The notes under the pieces were generated by a model that saw only the letters and a program-made list of their open reading frames with translations, had not been told where the DNA came from and searched no databases. Of a stretch of 64,000 bases of DNA, positions 41,190 to 50,296 are shown one piece after another. The DNA is from Shumkonia mesophila (GTDB taxonomy: Bacteria > Pseudomonadota > Alphaproteobacteria > Rhodospirillales > Shumkoniaceae): NCBI RefSeq assembly GCF_026163695.1, contig NZ_JAOTID010000002.1, positions 603,613 to 667,612 on the forward strand. The letters run 5' to 3'. The first letter of the stretch is position 1. Each line of letters starts with the position of its first letter. Both the position numbers and the translations under genes were made by a program.

Positions 41190-43030
41190 CGCTCCGGCCT
41201 CATCAGGCGGTCTTTCAGGAAACCGGCGATGCCCTTGGGAAAGGCCAGCACGGTGGCCAGGATAAGGCCGCCCAGCAGGATGCGCCAGAAATGCGTCTCC
41301 GCGGCGATGCCGATCTTGAGCCCGGTGAAGGCCACGGCGCCGATAAGCGGGCCCAGTACGGTATGCACGCCGCCCAGCAGCACCATGACCAGGCCGTCGA
41401 CCGAAACCGGAATCGCCATGACGGTGGGAAAGACGCTGCCCTTGAGAAACGCGTAAAGGCCGCCGGCCAGCCCGGCGGCGGCGCCGGCCAGCGCGAAGGC
41501 CAGCCACTGCACGCGCTTGACGTCGATGCCCAGCGCCTCGGCGCGCAGCCGCGAATCCCGCCCCGCCCGCAGCGCGAAGCCGAAGGGCGCAAAGACGGCG
41601 CGCCTGAGGCCCGCGAGGGCGGCCACCGCCAGGGCCAGCGTCAGGTAGTAATAGCCGGCGGCGCCGGCCGCCCAGGGGGCCGGCCAGATGCCGATCAGCC
41701 CGTTGTCGCCGCCGGTGAAGCCGGTCCACTGGAAGACCCCCGACCAGGCGATCTGGGCGAAGGCCAGGGTCAGCATGGCGAGGTAGACGCCCGACAGGCG
41801 CACGCAAAACCACCCGAAGACGAGGGCGCCGAGGCCGCCCAGCAGCGGCGCGGCGATCAGGGCCGCCTCCATCGGTGCCCCCAGGTGGTGCACCGCCAGG
41901 GCGGCGCCATAGGCGCCGAAGCCCAGATAGGCGGCGTGGCCGAAGGAGATCATGCCGCCGATGCCCATCAGGAAATGCAGGCTGGCGGCGAACAGCGTGA
42001 AGATCAGAACCTCGCTCGCCACCTGCAGCGCGTAGTCGCCGGCGATCAGGGGCAGCAGGACGAGGAGCGCGAGAAGGCCCCACCCGGCCCGCCGCCACGC
42101 CGCCTTCACCGGCCGGAACGGCCTGCCGACGTCGCGGGCCGCCGCCTTGGGAACCAGCGCCTCGGGCCGGCCCAGCAGCCCCCACGGGCGGACGACCAGC
42201 ACCACGGCCATGACCAGGAACAGCAGCACCAGCGTGATCTCGGGGAAGATCAGGATGCCGAAGGCCTGCAACTCGCCGATGACGACGGCGGCCAGAAAGG
42301 CGCCGCCGATGCTGCCCATGCCGCCGATCACCACCACCACGAAGGCCTCGGCGATGATGCCCATGTCCATCAAGAGGTTGGCCGGTTCCCGCGGCAATTG
42401 CAGGGCGCCGCCGAGGCCGGCCAGCAGCGAGCCCAGGAAGAAGACGCCGGTCAGCAGCCACTTCTGGTTGATGCCGAGCGCCCCGGCCATTTCCGGGTCC
42501 TGGGTGGCGGCGCGCACCAGGATGCCCCAGCGGGTGCGGTTCAACAGCCCCCACAGGATGACCAGCACGGCCGGGCCGATGACGATCAGCGCCAGATCGT
42601 ATTGCGGCACCCGGTGGCCGAGGATGGAAATGGCGCCGGCCAGCCCGGGGGCTCGCGGCCCCAGCAGGTCGTCCGGCCCCCACACGGCCAGCGCCAGGTC
42701 CTGCACCACCAGCACGACGCCGAAGGTGGCGACCAGCTGGAACAGCTCGGGCGAGCGGTAGAGGCGGCGCAGCAGGACCATTTCCATGGCGGCGCCGATC
42801 AGCCCGACGGCGACGGCGGCCAACCCGATCCCCGCCCAGAAGCCGAGGGCGCCGCCGCCCAGCCGCAGGGTCAGGGAATAGGCGATGTAGGCACCCAGCA
42901 TGTAGAACGAGCCGTGGGCGAAATTGACCACCCGGCTGACCCCGAAGATGATCGACAGCCCCGAGGCGACGAGAAACAGCGAGGACGCGCTCGCCAGCCC
43001 GGTCAGAAACTGCACCCCATAGAAGCTCAC
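41186..43030 (-). CDS. Fused LivH-LivM permease of an ABC transporter
   Basis: A 614-residue protein joining two permeases that are usually separate. Residues about 1-290 are LivH-like (GLSIIFGVSRVVNFAHGSFYMLGA near 24-47; MAGALGINQKWLL near 182-194). After a linker near 295-320 (VPKAAARDVGRPFRPVKAAW), residues 325-614 are LivM-like (IGGMISFGHAAYLGFGAYGAAL near 361-382; RAEALGIDVKRVQWLAFALAG near 499-519). No internal stop or frameshift was seen, so it is a genuine fusion. It pairs with LivG and LivF downstream and with the binding protein upstream. Confidence 0.9.
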   Translation of the reverse strand: MSFYGVQFLTGLASASSLFLVASGLSIIFGVSRVVNFAHGSFYMLGAYIAYSLTLRLGGGALGFWAGIGLAAVAVGLIGAAMEMVLLRRLYRSPELFQLVATFGVVLVVQDLALAVWGPDDLLGPRAPGLAGAISILGHRVPQYDLALIVIGPAVLVILWGLLNRTRWGILVRAATQDPEMAGALGINQKWLLTGVFFLGSLLAGLGGALQLPREPANLLMDMGIIAEAFVVVVIGGMGSIGGAFLAAVVIGELQAFGILIFPEITLVLLFLVMAVVLVVRPWGLLGRPEALVPKAAARDVGRPFRPVKAAWRRAGWGLLALLVLLPLIAGDYALQVASEVLIFTLFAASLHFLMGIGGMISFGHAAYLGFGAYGAALAVHHLGAPMEAALIAAPLLGGLGALVFGWFCVRLSGVYLAMLTLAFAQIAWSGVFQWTGFTGGDNGLIGIWPAPWAAGAAGYYYLTLALAVAALAGLRRAVFAPFGFALRAGRDSRLRAEALGIDVKRVQWLAFALAGAAAGLAGGLYAFLKGSVFPTVMAIPVSVDGLVMVLLGGVHTVLGPLIGAVAFTGLKIGIAAETHFWRILLGGLILATVLAFPKGIAGFLKDRLMRPER

Positions 43031-43111
43031 GGTGATGCCGCCGCCCTCTCCCTGATGCCCGTCCGTGTAGCCGATGGCCGCCGCCGGGGGAACCGGAAAA
43101 TGGCGGGGCGG

Positions 43112-43260
43112 CGCTCATTAGTCCTCCCTCTCCGCCCCATTGGGGGGGAGAGGGTCGGGGAGAGGTGGGGGATTCTCCGGCGGCGGCAAGGCCCACCTCA
43201 CCCTCCCGCGCCTCAAGGCGCGGGCCCCTCCCTCTCCCCCCTGAAAGGGCGGAGAGGGAA
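43112..43260. repeat. CT/GA-rich mosaic repeat (copy 2)
   Basis: Pieces CCCTCTCCGCCCC, GGGGGAGAGGG, CCACCTCACCCTCCC and GGGCGGAGAGGGAAC recur from 26140-26330. It separates the binding-protein gene from the fused permease inside the transporter cluster, and its hairpins may attenuate transcription so that more binding protein than permease is made. Confidence 0.65.
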
Positions 43261-43267
43261 CACGCGG

Positions 43268-44476
43268 CTACTCGGCCGGCCGCATCTTGGCCGCCTCGAC
43301 CTCGGAGGGCAGGTACTTCGCGCCGTCGCCGTAGCGCCAGTCGACCATGCGCGGCATGCCGTCCTTGACGGTCAGCCGGCCGACGAAGGTGCCCATGGTG
43401 CTCTGCTGGTCGGCGGCGCGGTAGGTGATGGGGCCCAGCGGCGATTCCAGGGTCAGGCCACGCAGCGCGGCGGTAATGGCCTTGGGCTCGGTCGAGCCGG
43501 CCTTGGCGATGGCCGCCGCGATGGTCTTCATCGCCGCGTAGCCGACCACCGAGCCCAGGCGCGGATAGTCGTTGAAGCGCTTGCGGTAGGCCTCGCGGAA
43601 CGTCACGTGCTCGGGGGTTTCCAGCGCGTACCAGGGATAGCCGGTGACGATCCAGCCCTCGGGGGCCTCGTCCTTCAGGGGGTCGATCCAGTCGGGCTCG
43701 CCGCCCAGGATGCTGGCCACGGTGCGCCCCTCGAACAGGCCGCGCAGCTTGCCTTCGCGCACGAACTTGATGAGGTCGGCCCCGAAGGTGACGTTGTAGA
43801 TGGCCTCGGGATTGGTGCGGGCCAAGGCCTGCACGGTGGCGCCGGCATCGATCTTGAAGAGCGCCGGCCACTGCTCGCCCACCCATTCGACGTCGGGACG
43901 CCGGGCCGACAGCAGCGCCTTGAAGGCCTCGACCGCCGACTTGCCGTATTCGTAATTGGGCGCGACCACGGCCCAGCGCCTGGCCGGCAGCTTCGCGGCC
44001 TCCTCGGCCAGCATGGCGGCCTGCACGTAGGTGCCGGGGCGCAGGCGGAAGGTATAGGCGTTGCCCTGCGACCAGGCGATGGTGTCGGTCAGGGGCTCGG
44101 CGGCGATGAAGGGGATCTGCTTCTGCTTGGCGAAGTCGGCCAGCGCCAGGCCGACGTTCGACAGCAGCGCGCCGAAGATCAGCGACACCTTCTCGCGGGC
44201 CAGCAGGTCGTTGGCCATGGTCACCGCCGTGCCCGGCTCGCCGCCGTCGTCCTTGGAGATGACCTCGATTTGGCGGCCGAGCACGCCGCCCGCCGCGTTG
44301 ATCTCCTCGAGCGCCAGTTCCCAGCCGCTACGGTACGGCAGCGTGAAGGCCGGCAGCCGGGTATAGCTGTTCATTTCGCCGATGCGGATGGGCTCTCCGG
44401 CGGCCCGCGCGGGAACGGCGGCGGCGATGGCGGCCATGGCGGCCACGGCGGTCACGAAAGTCCTGCGGTCGATCAT
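43268..44476 (-). CDS. Leu/Ile/Val-type periplasmic substrate-binding protein (second system)
   Basis: A 402-residue Peripla_BP_6-type binding protein. The N-terminus MIDRRTFVTAVAAMAAIAAA has a twin-arginine-like RRTF and an Ala-rich hydrophobic core, ending near residue 25 (ARA), so export may be Tat- or Sec-dependent. The mature part begins GEPIRIGEMNSYTRLPAF, with SKDDGGEPGTAVTMANDLL near 75-93. ATG 44476 is taken since the signal starts there; upstream in-frame sequence is low-complexity. It is the first gene of the second liv-type cluster and is unlike the two tandem binding proteins of the first cluster. Ligand unknown. Confidence 0.9.
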   Translation of the reverse strand: MIDRRTFVTAVAAMAAIAAAVPARAAGEPIRIGEMNSYTRLPAFTLPYRSGWELALEEINAAGGVLGRQIEVISKDDGGEPGTAVTMANDLLAREKVSLIFGALLSNVGLALADFAKQKQIPFIAAEPLTDTIAWSQGNAYTFRLRPGTYVQAAMLAEEAAKLPARRWAVVAPNYEYGKSAVEAFKALLSARRPDVEWVGEQWPALFKIDAGATVQALARTNPEAIYNVTFGADLIKFVREGKLRGLFEGRTVASILGGEPDWIDPLKDEAPEGWIVTGYPWYALETPEHVTFREAYRKRFNDYPRLGSVVGYAAMKTIAAAIAKAGSTEPKAITAALRGLTLESPLGPITYRAADQQSTMGTFVGRLTVKDGMPRMVDWRYGDGAKYLPSEVEAAKMRPAE

Positions 44477-44796
44477 CCGGGTCTCCCCTTCAAGTGGCCC
44501 CTGGGCAGGGGCGCGATGGCGCATCCATGCCGCCGGGCGGACAGAGATCAATGGTCGTGGACGCGGTTGCTGTTGTTGATGGTGCCGTCGTCGCAAGGGG
44601 CCCTCCCCGCGCGGCACCGCCGGTCAAGAGCCATATAAAGACGACGGCCGTGGTGTGGCAATCGGGAAAAAGTCTTGTGGCAGGGCTTTTTCGCGGCCCG
44701 GCAAAATTGTCGGCAATGGCGTCCATGCGGCCGGGCGGGCCTTGTCTTTTCGCTGGCAATGGCCTAGCAGAAACGTTGATCGTGGGGAGAACCGCC
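44477..44796. other. Intergenic region between the second liv cluster and the SMR gene
   Basis: A 320-nt gap. It carries the promoter of the reverse-strand binding-protein gene and of the forward SMR gene. Some runs (CATATAAAGACG near 44631, AAAAAGTCTTGTGG near 44667) could be promoter parts. No guanidine-riboswitch-like motif (paired ACGR loops) was found. Confidence 0.3.
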
Positions 44797-45129
44797 ATGG
44801 AATGGCTCATTCTCGGCGCCGCCATCCTGCTGGAAGTCACCGGCACCATCTGCCTCAAGCTTTCCGAGGGCTTCAGCCAGTTGGGGCCGTCGCTGGCCAT
44901 CGCGCCGCTTTACCTGTCCAGCCTGGCCCTGCTGACCCTGGCGCTGAAGACCATTCCGGTCAGCACCGCCTACGCCATCTGGGCGGCGGTCGGTACCGGG
45001 CTGGTCGCCGTCATCGGCATCGCCTTTTTCCGCGAGCCGGTCGGCGTTCTCAAGGTGGCTTCGCTGGTTCTGATCGTCGTCGGCGTGGTCGGCCTGCACG
45101 TGGGCGACCGCCTGTCGACGGCCCTGTGA
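44797..45129 (+). CDS. Small multidrug resistance (SMR) family efflux protein
   Basis: A 110-residue four-helix inner-membrane protein of the EmrE/Qac type. The essential Glu is in AAILLEVTGTICLKLSEGF (Glu near residue 13), followed by TAYAIWAAVGTGLVAVIG near 58-75. The EVTGT pattern is closer to EmrE-like drug exporters than to the Gdx/SugE guanidinium group. It functions as a dimer exchanging protons for cations. ATG 44797 has a GGGGAGA ribosome-binding site. It is 37 nt upstream of an MscS gene. Confidence 0.9.
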   Translation: MEWLILGAAILLEVTGTICLKLSEGFSQLGPSLAIAPLYLSSLALLTLALKTIPVSTAYAIWAAVGTGLVAVIGIAFFREPVGVLKVASLVLIVVGVVGLHVGDRLSTAL

Positions 45130-45166
45130 GCGGTGACGGTATCGGGGTGAAACGGGGGGGATGGAC

Positions 45167-46015
45167 ATGGAAAAAGAAATCCAGACGGTAACCAGACTGG
45201 CCGACGACATCATGGCGTTCGTCGTCGCCTACGGGTTCCAGATCCTGGGCGCGCTGGCGTTCCTGGCGGTCGGCCTCCTCGCCGCCGGCTGGGTGGGCGG
45301 CCAGGTGTCCCGCTTGGCCCAGGCCCGCAAGATCGACCTTACCCTGGCGCGGTTCCTGGGCAGCGCGGTCAAAATTCTGCTGGTGGTGATGCTCGTCATC
45401 ATCACGCTCGGCAATTTCGGCATCACCATCGCGCCGCTGATCGCCTTGGCCGGCGCCTCGGCGTTCGGGGCGACCATGGCCCTCCAAGGGCCGCTCTCCA
45501 ACTACGGCGCCGGCCTGTCGATTATCCTCAGCCGGCCGTTCGTCGTCGGCAACACCATCACCGTGCAGGGCACCTTCGGCGTGGTCGAGGAGGTCAAGCT
45601 GGCGGCGACCATCCTGATCGGCGAGGACGGCGAGCGGATCACCATCCCCAACAAGGACATCGTCGGCCAGGTCATCGTCAATTCCGACGTCTCGCGGGTG
45701 CTGGAAAGCCGGCTGTTCGTGAAGGCCGAGGACGCCGAGACGGCGATCGGCATCCTGCGCGGCGTGCTTGGCGGCTTCGCCGACGTGCGCCAGGACCCGG
45801 CCCCGCAGGTCGGTGTCCAGGACTTCGCCTACGGCGGCGTTGTCGTCGGCCTTCGGGCATGGATTCCCAGCCGCAAGTATTTTCAGGTTCGATACGCCGT
45901 CAACGGCGCGGCCCTGGCGGCCTTGAAGACGGCGGAGATATCGCTGTCGCCCGCCGGCCCGCTCGCCCTGACGGCACCGTCGTTATCGTCAGATATGGAG
46001 GCTCGTCCATCGTGA
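45167..46015 (+). CDS. MscS-family small mechanosensitive channel
   Basis: A 282-residue MscS-type channel. Three helices lie near residues 15-45, 62-85 and 90-120. The pore helix TM3 has the Gly/Ala pattern ALAGASAFGATMALQGPLSNYGAG near 95-118, followed by the beta domain with SRPFVVGNTITVQGTFGVVEEV near 123-144. It releases solutes on osmotic downshock. ATG 45167 gives better spacing from GGGGGG than ATG 45161. The last codons overlap the GTG start of the next gene (GTGA), indicating coupling. Confidence 0.9.
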   Translation: MEKEIQTVTRLADDIMAFVVAYGFQILGALAFLAVGLLAAGWVGGQVSRLAQARKIDLTLARFLGSAVKILLVVMLVIITLGNFGITIAPLIALAGASAFGATMALQGPLSNYGAGLSIILSRPFVVGNTITVQGTFGVVEEVKLAATILIGEDGERITIPNKDIVGQVIVNSDVSRVLESRLFVKAEDAETAIGILRGVLGGFADVRQDPAPQVGVQDFAYGGVVVGLRAWIPSRKYFQVRYAVNGAALAALKTAEISLSPAGPLALTAPSLSSDMEARPS

Positions 46016-46683
46016 ACTTCGCGACCGCGTTCGGACCGTTCGTGCGCGCCGACGGCGTGTGGTCCCAGATCATGTGTCCGGTCGACCGGGGGCAGAAGCC
46101 GCGCCCCGCCCTTTTCCTCGATCGCGACGGCGTGATCAACGAGGATGTCGGCTATCTGCACCACACCGAGGACGTGCGCTTGGTGCCGGGTGCGGCGGAA
46201 GCCATCGCCGGCGCCAACCGGCTCGGCTTTCCGGTCGTCGTCGTCACCAACCAGGGGGGCATCGGCCTCGGCTATTTCGGGTGGGCCGAATTCGCCGCCG
46301 TGCAGGACCGCCTGCTCGAACTGCTGGCCGCCAAGGGCGCCCATGTCGACGGCGTTTTCGCCAGCCCCTATCACCCGCGGGCCACCGGGCCCTACGCCCA
46401 TCCCAGCCACCCGTCGCGCAAGCCCAATCCGGGCATGCTGCTGGCCGCCGCCGATTGGCTGGCCATCGACCTCGCCCGCTCGTGGATCGTCGGCGACCAC
46501 GCCCGCGACATCGAGGCCGCCAAGAATGCGGGGCTGGCCGGCGGCATGCATGTGCTGAGCGGCCACGGCGGCGAGGACGGCCAGCGCGAGAGCGCGCTGG
46601 CCTTTGCCGACGACGGGTTCCGGGTGCTGACCGGAACCTCCATCGTCGGGGCCCTGCGTGTGCTTCCGCTCTACCGGGCGTGA
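46012..46683 (+). CDS. HAD-IIIA phosphatase, GmhB-like without zinc ligands
   Basis: About 223 residues. HAD motif I ALFLDRDGVINEDVGYLH is near residues 33-50, VVTNQGGIGLGYF near 77-89 is motif II, KPNPGMLLAAA near 140-150 is motif III and IVGDHARDIEAAKNAG near 162-177 motif IV. This matches D-glycero-D-manno-heptose-1,7-bisphosphate 7-phosphatase and HisB-N. The usual zinc-loop pattern CxH...CxC is replaced by SPYHP...HPSRKP, so all four ligands are absent. Start is GTG 46012 by overlap with mscS; ATG 46072 is an alternative. Whether it acts on heptose is uncertain. Confidence 0.78.
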   Translation: MNFATAFGPFVRADGVWSQIMCPVDRGQKPRPALFLDRDGVINEDVGYLHHTEDVRLVPGAAEAIAGANRLGFPVVVVTNQGGIGLGYFGWAEFAAVQDRLLELLAAKGAHVDGVFASPYHPRATGPYAHPSHPSRKPNPGMLLAAADWLAIDLARSWIVGDHARDIEAAKNAGLAGGMHVLSGHGGEDGQRESALAFADDGFRVLTGTSIVGALRVLPLYRA

Positions 46684-46720
46684 GCTTTCGCTGAACGGAT
46701 CGGGAGGCTGGCCGGAGCGA

Positions 46721-47182
46721 TCAGAGCCGGCCGTAGTGGATGTAGTCGGTCCACGTGCGTTCCAGGCGGCGGAGCGAGCGGCAAACCCCCTCCACCTCTT
46801 CCTGGCCGAGGTCGTGGTTGACCAGGGCGGCGGCCTGCCGCTCCTCGAGATCGCGGACGGCCTTGACGATTTCGCGGGCCTCGGCGGTCAGGCGGATGCT
46901 GACCGAGCGGCGGTCGTGGGCGGAACGCTCCTGTTCGAGATAGCCCATCTCGACCAGCTTCTTGATGTTGTAGGAAACGTTGGAGCCCTGGTAGTAGCCG
47001 CGGTCGACGAGGTCGCGGATGACGATTTCCTCATCGCCGATGTTGGCCAGCAGCAACGCCTGGACGCCATTGATGTTCTTGAATCCCAACCGCGTCAGTT
47101 CGGTGCGGATCACGTCGAGAAAGCGCCGGTGCAGGCGTTCGATCAGGCGAGTCAGTTCCAGATATTCGTTATTCGTAGTCAT
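46721..47182 (-). CDS. ldtR: MarR-family regulator, LdtR-like
   Basis: A 153-residue winged-helix regulator. The N-terminus NEYLELTRLIERLHRRFLDVIRTEL near residues 5-29 and GVQALLLANIGDEEIVIRDLVDRGYYQGSNVSYNIKKLVEMGYL near 39-82 are highly characteristic of the alphaproteobacterial LdtR/PetP group, which controls cell-wall L,D-transpeptidase or stress genes. The wing is RSAHDRRSVSIRLT near 86-99. It is divergent from the tadD gene with a 173-nt gap. Confidence 0.87.
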   Translation of the reverse strand: MTTNNEYLELTRLIERLHRRFLDVIRTELTRLGFKNINGVQALLLANIGDEEIVIRDLVDRGYYQGSNVSYNIKKLVEMGYLEQERSAHDRRSVSIRLTAEAREIVKAVRDLEERQAAALVNHDLGQEEVEGVCRSLRRLERTWTDYIHYGRL

Positions 47183-47355
47183 CCATTCCTCCCCGTACTG
47201 GAAGCGACCGCAGTTTGCCCGGATTCAACGGACGTTGGCAAATATTTACGTGCAAATCCATGATGATCGTCACAGAAGCGGCCCCGGGGAGTCGTTTTGA
47301 CTGGCGTGATGGCGGGTCGCATGCCAGATTCGGCCGAACATCGGGAGGAACCGGG

Positions 47356-48195
47356 ATGGCCCAGCGAGTCCGCCGGATCGTGCTGGCGGGAATGGTTGCC
47401 GGCATATGGGCGGGGCTGGCGGGATGTGCCGGCATGCCGCCGACCGCAGGCGAGATCGCCGAGGAGAATCGTGACAGCCAGGTTGCCCAGATCCTGCGCA
47501 TCGCCGAAACCACGCGGCGCGGCGGCGACCTGGTCTCGGCGGCCGGCCTTTATCGCCGCGCCCACGACATGGCGCCCGAGCGGGGGGCGCCGCTGATTGC
47601 GTTGGGCGATACGTTGGCGGCCCTCGGCTCGTTTTCCGATGCCGCGCAGGCCTATGCCCTGGCCATCGAGCGCGAACCGGCCAACGCCGATCTGCGGTAT
47701 GGCTACGGCCGGACGCTGATGGCCCTGAACCGGCCGCACGAGGCCGCCGAGCAGTTTCGTGCGGCGATCGCGGCGGCCCCCAAGGACGGCCGCGCCTTCA
47801 ACGGACTGGGTGTCGCGCTGGATCAGGCGGGCGATCACGCCGCCGCCCAGCAGGCCTACAGGGACGGCCTGAAGGCCGTTCCCGACCATCCCGGCCTGGA
47901 AAACAATCTGGCGTTCTCGATGCTGCTCGCCGGCGACGTCGCCGGTGCCGTTGCCGGCTTCGAACGGATTGCCAGCCTGCCCCAAGCCACCGCGCGCAAC
48001 CGCCAGAACCTGGCGCTGGCTTACGGCCTTGCCGGAGATACGGCAAAAGCGGCGACAACGGCGGGACAGGACTTGGGCGAGGCGGAGGTGAGGAACAACC
48101 TCGCGGCCTATGAGCGCCTGCGCCGGCTGGCCGCTGGCGAACGCACCGCCGAGCTTCTCCGCCTGCGCGATTCCCGTCCCGCGAAGGCGCCCTGA
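47356..48195 (+). CDS. tadD: TPR lipoprotein of the Tad system (TadD-like)
   Basis: A 279-residue lipoprotein. The signal ends WAGLAGCAG with a lipobox Cys near residue 24. Residues 45-245 form about six tetratricopeptide repeats (e.g. GGDLVSAAGLYRRAHDMAPE, GSFSDAAQAYALAIEREPAN, RPHEAAEQFRAAIAAAPKDG). TadD is the outer-membrane-associated pilotin/TPR factor for the secretin of the Flp pilus. ATG 47356 follows GGGAGGAACCGGG. It converges on tadC, and the two genes are separated by a hairpin. Confidence 0.82.
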   Translation: MAQRVRRIVLAGMVAGIWAGLAGCAGMPPTAGEIAEENRDSQVAQILRIAETTRRGGDLVSAAGLYRRAHDMAPERGAPLIALGDTLAALGSFSDAAQAYALAIEREPANADLRYGYGRTLMALNRPHEAAEQFRAAIAAAPKDGRAFNGLGVALDQAGDHAAAQQAYRDGLKAVPDHPGLENNLAFSMLLAGDVAGAVAGFERIASLPQATARNRQNLALAYGLAGDTAKAATTAGQDLGEAEVRNNLAAYERLRRLAAGERTAELLRLRDSRPAKAP

Positions 48196-48224
48196 TCAGC
48201 CTGCGATCCGGCCGGAAATGACGT

Positions 48225-48256
48225 GCCGGGCGAAAGGGTTTCCCCCCTCGCCCGGC
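48225..48256. terminator. Hairpin between convergent tadD and tadC
   Basis: GCCGGGCGA (48225-48233) pairs with TCGCCCGGC (48248-48256). No clear T-tract follows on either strand, so termination efficiency is doubtful. Confidence 0.4.
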
Positions 48257-48326
48257 GCGGCCCCGCCGTTCGACCCCGAGTGAGACGGCCGGGGCTGAGA
48301 GCCGGTGTCATTGACGTACCAGTGAT

Positions 48327-49304
48327 CTACAGGCCCCCCAGCCCGTCAATGGTACGCAGGACAGCCGGTCCCAACAGGACGATGAACAGGGTCGGCAGGA
48401 TGAAGACGATCAGCGGCACCGTCATGGTGGCCGGCAGCTTGGCCGCCTTCTCCTCGGCCTTGAGCATGCGTTCCTCGCGGAATTCGATGGCCAGCACACG
48501 CAGGGACTGGGCCAGCGGCGTTCCGTACTTCTCGGTCTGCAACAGGGTGTTGACGACGCCCCGGATGGCTGGCGTGTCGACCCGCCGGGCGAGGTTTTCC
48601 AGGGCCGTGCGGCGGACCGGCAGGAATCCCAGCTCGATCGAGGTCAGGCCGAGTTCGTCGGCGATCTCGGGGCACGAGCGGGTCATCTCGCCGGCCACGC
48701 GGCTCAATGCCGCATCGAGCGCCAGCCCGGCCTCGGCGCAGATGACCAGGAGGTCGAGGGTGTCCGGCAGACCCTTCTGAAGGGCGGCCCGGCGCTTGTC
48801 GGTGGCGTTCTTGACGTAGATCTCGGGCATGTAGGCGCCGACGACGACGGCGCCCATGGCCACCAGAAGCTGGCCCATCGGCGGCAACTGAAAGGCACCG
48901 CCGCCATAGACCATGAAGGCCGCCAGGCCGCCGAAGGCGAACGGCAGGCACAGCTTGAGAAACAGGAAGACCGACACCGCTTCCTTGGAGCGCCACCCGG
49001 CGCGGGCCAGGCGCAACGCCGTCTTGGCGGCGTGTTCGCTGCGCATCAGGTTGAGGCGGGTGATGACCTGGTTGACCAGGCCGAGGGCGGCCTGCTTGCG
49101 ATGGCGGTTGCGTTGCGGCGTCATCAGGTCGGCCCGCAAGGTGTCGCGCTGGCGCTTGAGGGCCTGGGCGCGGCCGCGCATCGGATCGCGCGCCAGGGCG
49201 GCGCTCCATACCGCGGCGACGGCGGCCAGGGCGGCGGCGGCGGCCAGCAGCGTGATGGCCAGTTCGGGGGACAGGCGGTCGTCGAGGAAATCCAGCGGGT
49301 TCAT
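48327..49304 (-). CDS. tadC: Tad pilus inner-membrane platform protein TadC
   Basis: A 325-residue T2SS-F/TadC-family membrane protein. Helices lie near residues 15-37, 110-150 and 290-318. The F domain has [26 protein letters not shown] near 177-202 and [28 protein letters not shown] near 250-277. With TadB it forms the platform on which the TadA ATPase drives Flp pilin assembly. It is the last gene of the reverse-strand tad operon and overlaps tadB by 4 nt. Confidence 0.9.
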   Translation of the reverse strand: MNPLDFLDDRLSPELAITLLAAAAALAAVAAVWSAALARDPMRGRAQALKRQRDTLRADLMTPQRNRHRKQAALGLVNQVITRLNLMRSEHAAKTALRLARAGWRSKEAVSVFLFLKLCLPFAFGGLAAFMVYGGGAFQLPPMGQLLVAMGAVVVGAYMPEIYVKNATDKRRAALQKGLPDTLDLLVICAEAGLALDAALSRVAGEMTRSCPEIADELGLTSIELGFLPVRRTALENLARRVDTPAIRGVVNTLLQTEKYGTPLAQSLRVLAIEFREERMLKAEEKAAKLPATMTVPLIVFILPTLFIVLLGPAVLRTIDGLGGL

Positions 49305-50296
49305 ATCTCGAACCTCACCATCTTGCGCATGACGGCGACTCCCATCCCCAGGACGACGAGACCGGCGATCAGCGCCATACGGCCGCGCGGGTCCGTGAAC
49401 ATCATGGCTTCGTAGTCGGGATTCACGAGGAAGATGAGCCCGAACATGATGAACGGCAGCGAGCCCAGGATCATGGCGCTGGCCCGCGCCTCCGACGACA
49501 TCGCCTTGATCTTGAGCCGCATCTGGCGCCGCCGGCGCAGGACGTCGGACAGATTGCCCAGGGTCTCGCCGAGGTTGCCGCCGGTTTCGCGCTGCACGGC
49601 GAGGCTGATGACGAAGAACTTGAATTCCGGGGTGTCCAGGCGGGCCGCGGTCTCCCACATGGCGTCCTCGAGGGTCTGGCCGAACTTGACGGCATCGGCG
49701 ATGCGGCGGAATTCGATGCCCACCGGATCGGCCATCTCGCGGCCCGCCGCGGCGACCGATTCGATGACCGGCAACCCCGATTTGAGCCCGCGCACGATGA
49801 GGTCGATGGCGTCGGGAAAAAGCGCGATGAAGCGGTCGAGCCGCTTCCTAATCATGCGGTTGACGGCGAGGTGCGGGCCGCCGATGCCGACCAGGAGGCC
49901 GAGGGCGACGGCGAGGGCCAGCGGCTGGCGGGCGATCAGGAAAAGGACCACCGTGGTGCCGACGGCCAGCACCACGCCGGTTGCCGCGTAGGAACCGATG
50001 GTGATCTTCCGCCCGGTGCGAGCCAGGCGCTGGCGCAGGACGGCCTGGCGCGGCAGCAGGCGGCGGGCCAGCCGCTCGAAGCCCGAGGTCGGGCGGTCCA
50101 TGCCGTCGACGCGCAGGTTGGGGGCGGACGCTTCGCCGGTACCGGTGGGCCGGAGCCGGCGGCGCACGGTCTCGGCGCGGCGGGCCAGCGGGCCGCGCGG
50201 CGCGCTGGAGGACCCGGAGACGAGCATCCCCAGACAGATCACCAGCACCAGCACGCCGGCCGCCAGGATCAGGAGGCTGCCATCGATCGCCATCAT
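49301..50296 (-). CDS. tadB: Tad pilus inner-membrane platform protein TadB
   Basis: A 331-residue T2SS-F/TadB-family protein with helices near residues 7-27, 105-145 and 265-325. The F domain shows [22 protein letters not shown] near 164-185 and [40 protein letters not shown] near 230-269, the hallmark of TadB. It partners TadC. Two adjacent ATGs (50296, 50293) begin the protein, and it overlaps the tadA stop by 4 nt. Confidence 0.92.
   Translation of the reverse strand: MMAIDGSLLILAAGVLVLVICLGMLVSGSSSAPRGPLARRAETVRRRLRPTGTGEASAPNLRVDGMDRPTSGFERLARRLLPRQAVLRQRLARTGRKITIGSYAATGVVLAVGTTVVLFLIARQPLALAVALGLLVGIGGPHLAVNRMIRKRLDRFIALFPDAIDLIVRGLKSGLPVIESVAAAGREMADPVGIEFRRIADAVKFGQTLEDAMWETAARLDTPEFKFFVISLAVQRETGGNLGETLGNLSDVLRRRRQMRLKIKAMSSEARASAMILGSLPFIMFGLIFLVNPDYEAMMFTDPRGRMALIAGLVVLGMGVAVMRKMVRFEI

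Noticed and set aside
44680-44796. Guanidine riboswitch before the SMR gene
   Set aside because: No paired ACGR-loop hairpins or guanidine-I core was found, and the protein resembles EmrE/Qac rather than the guanidinium-exporting Gdx group.
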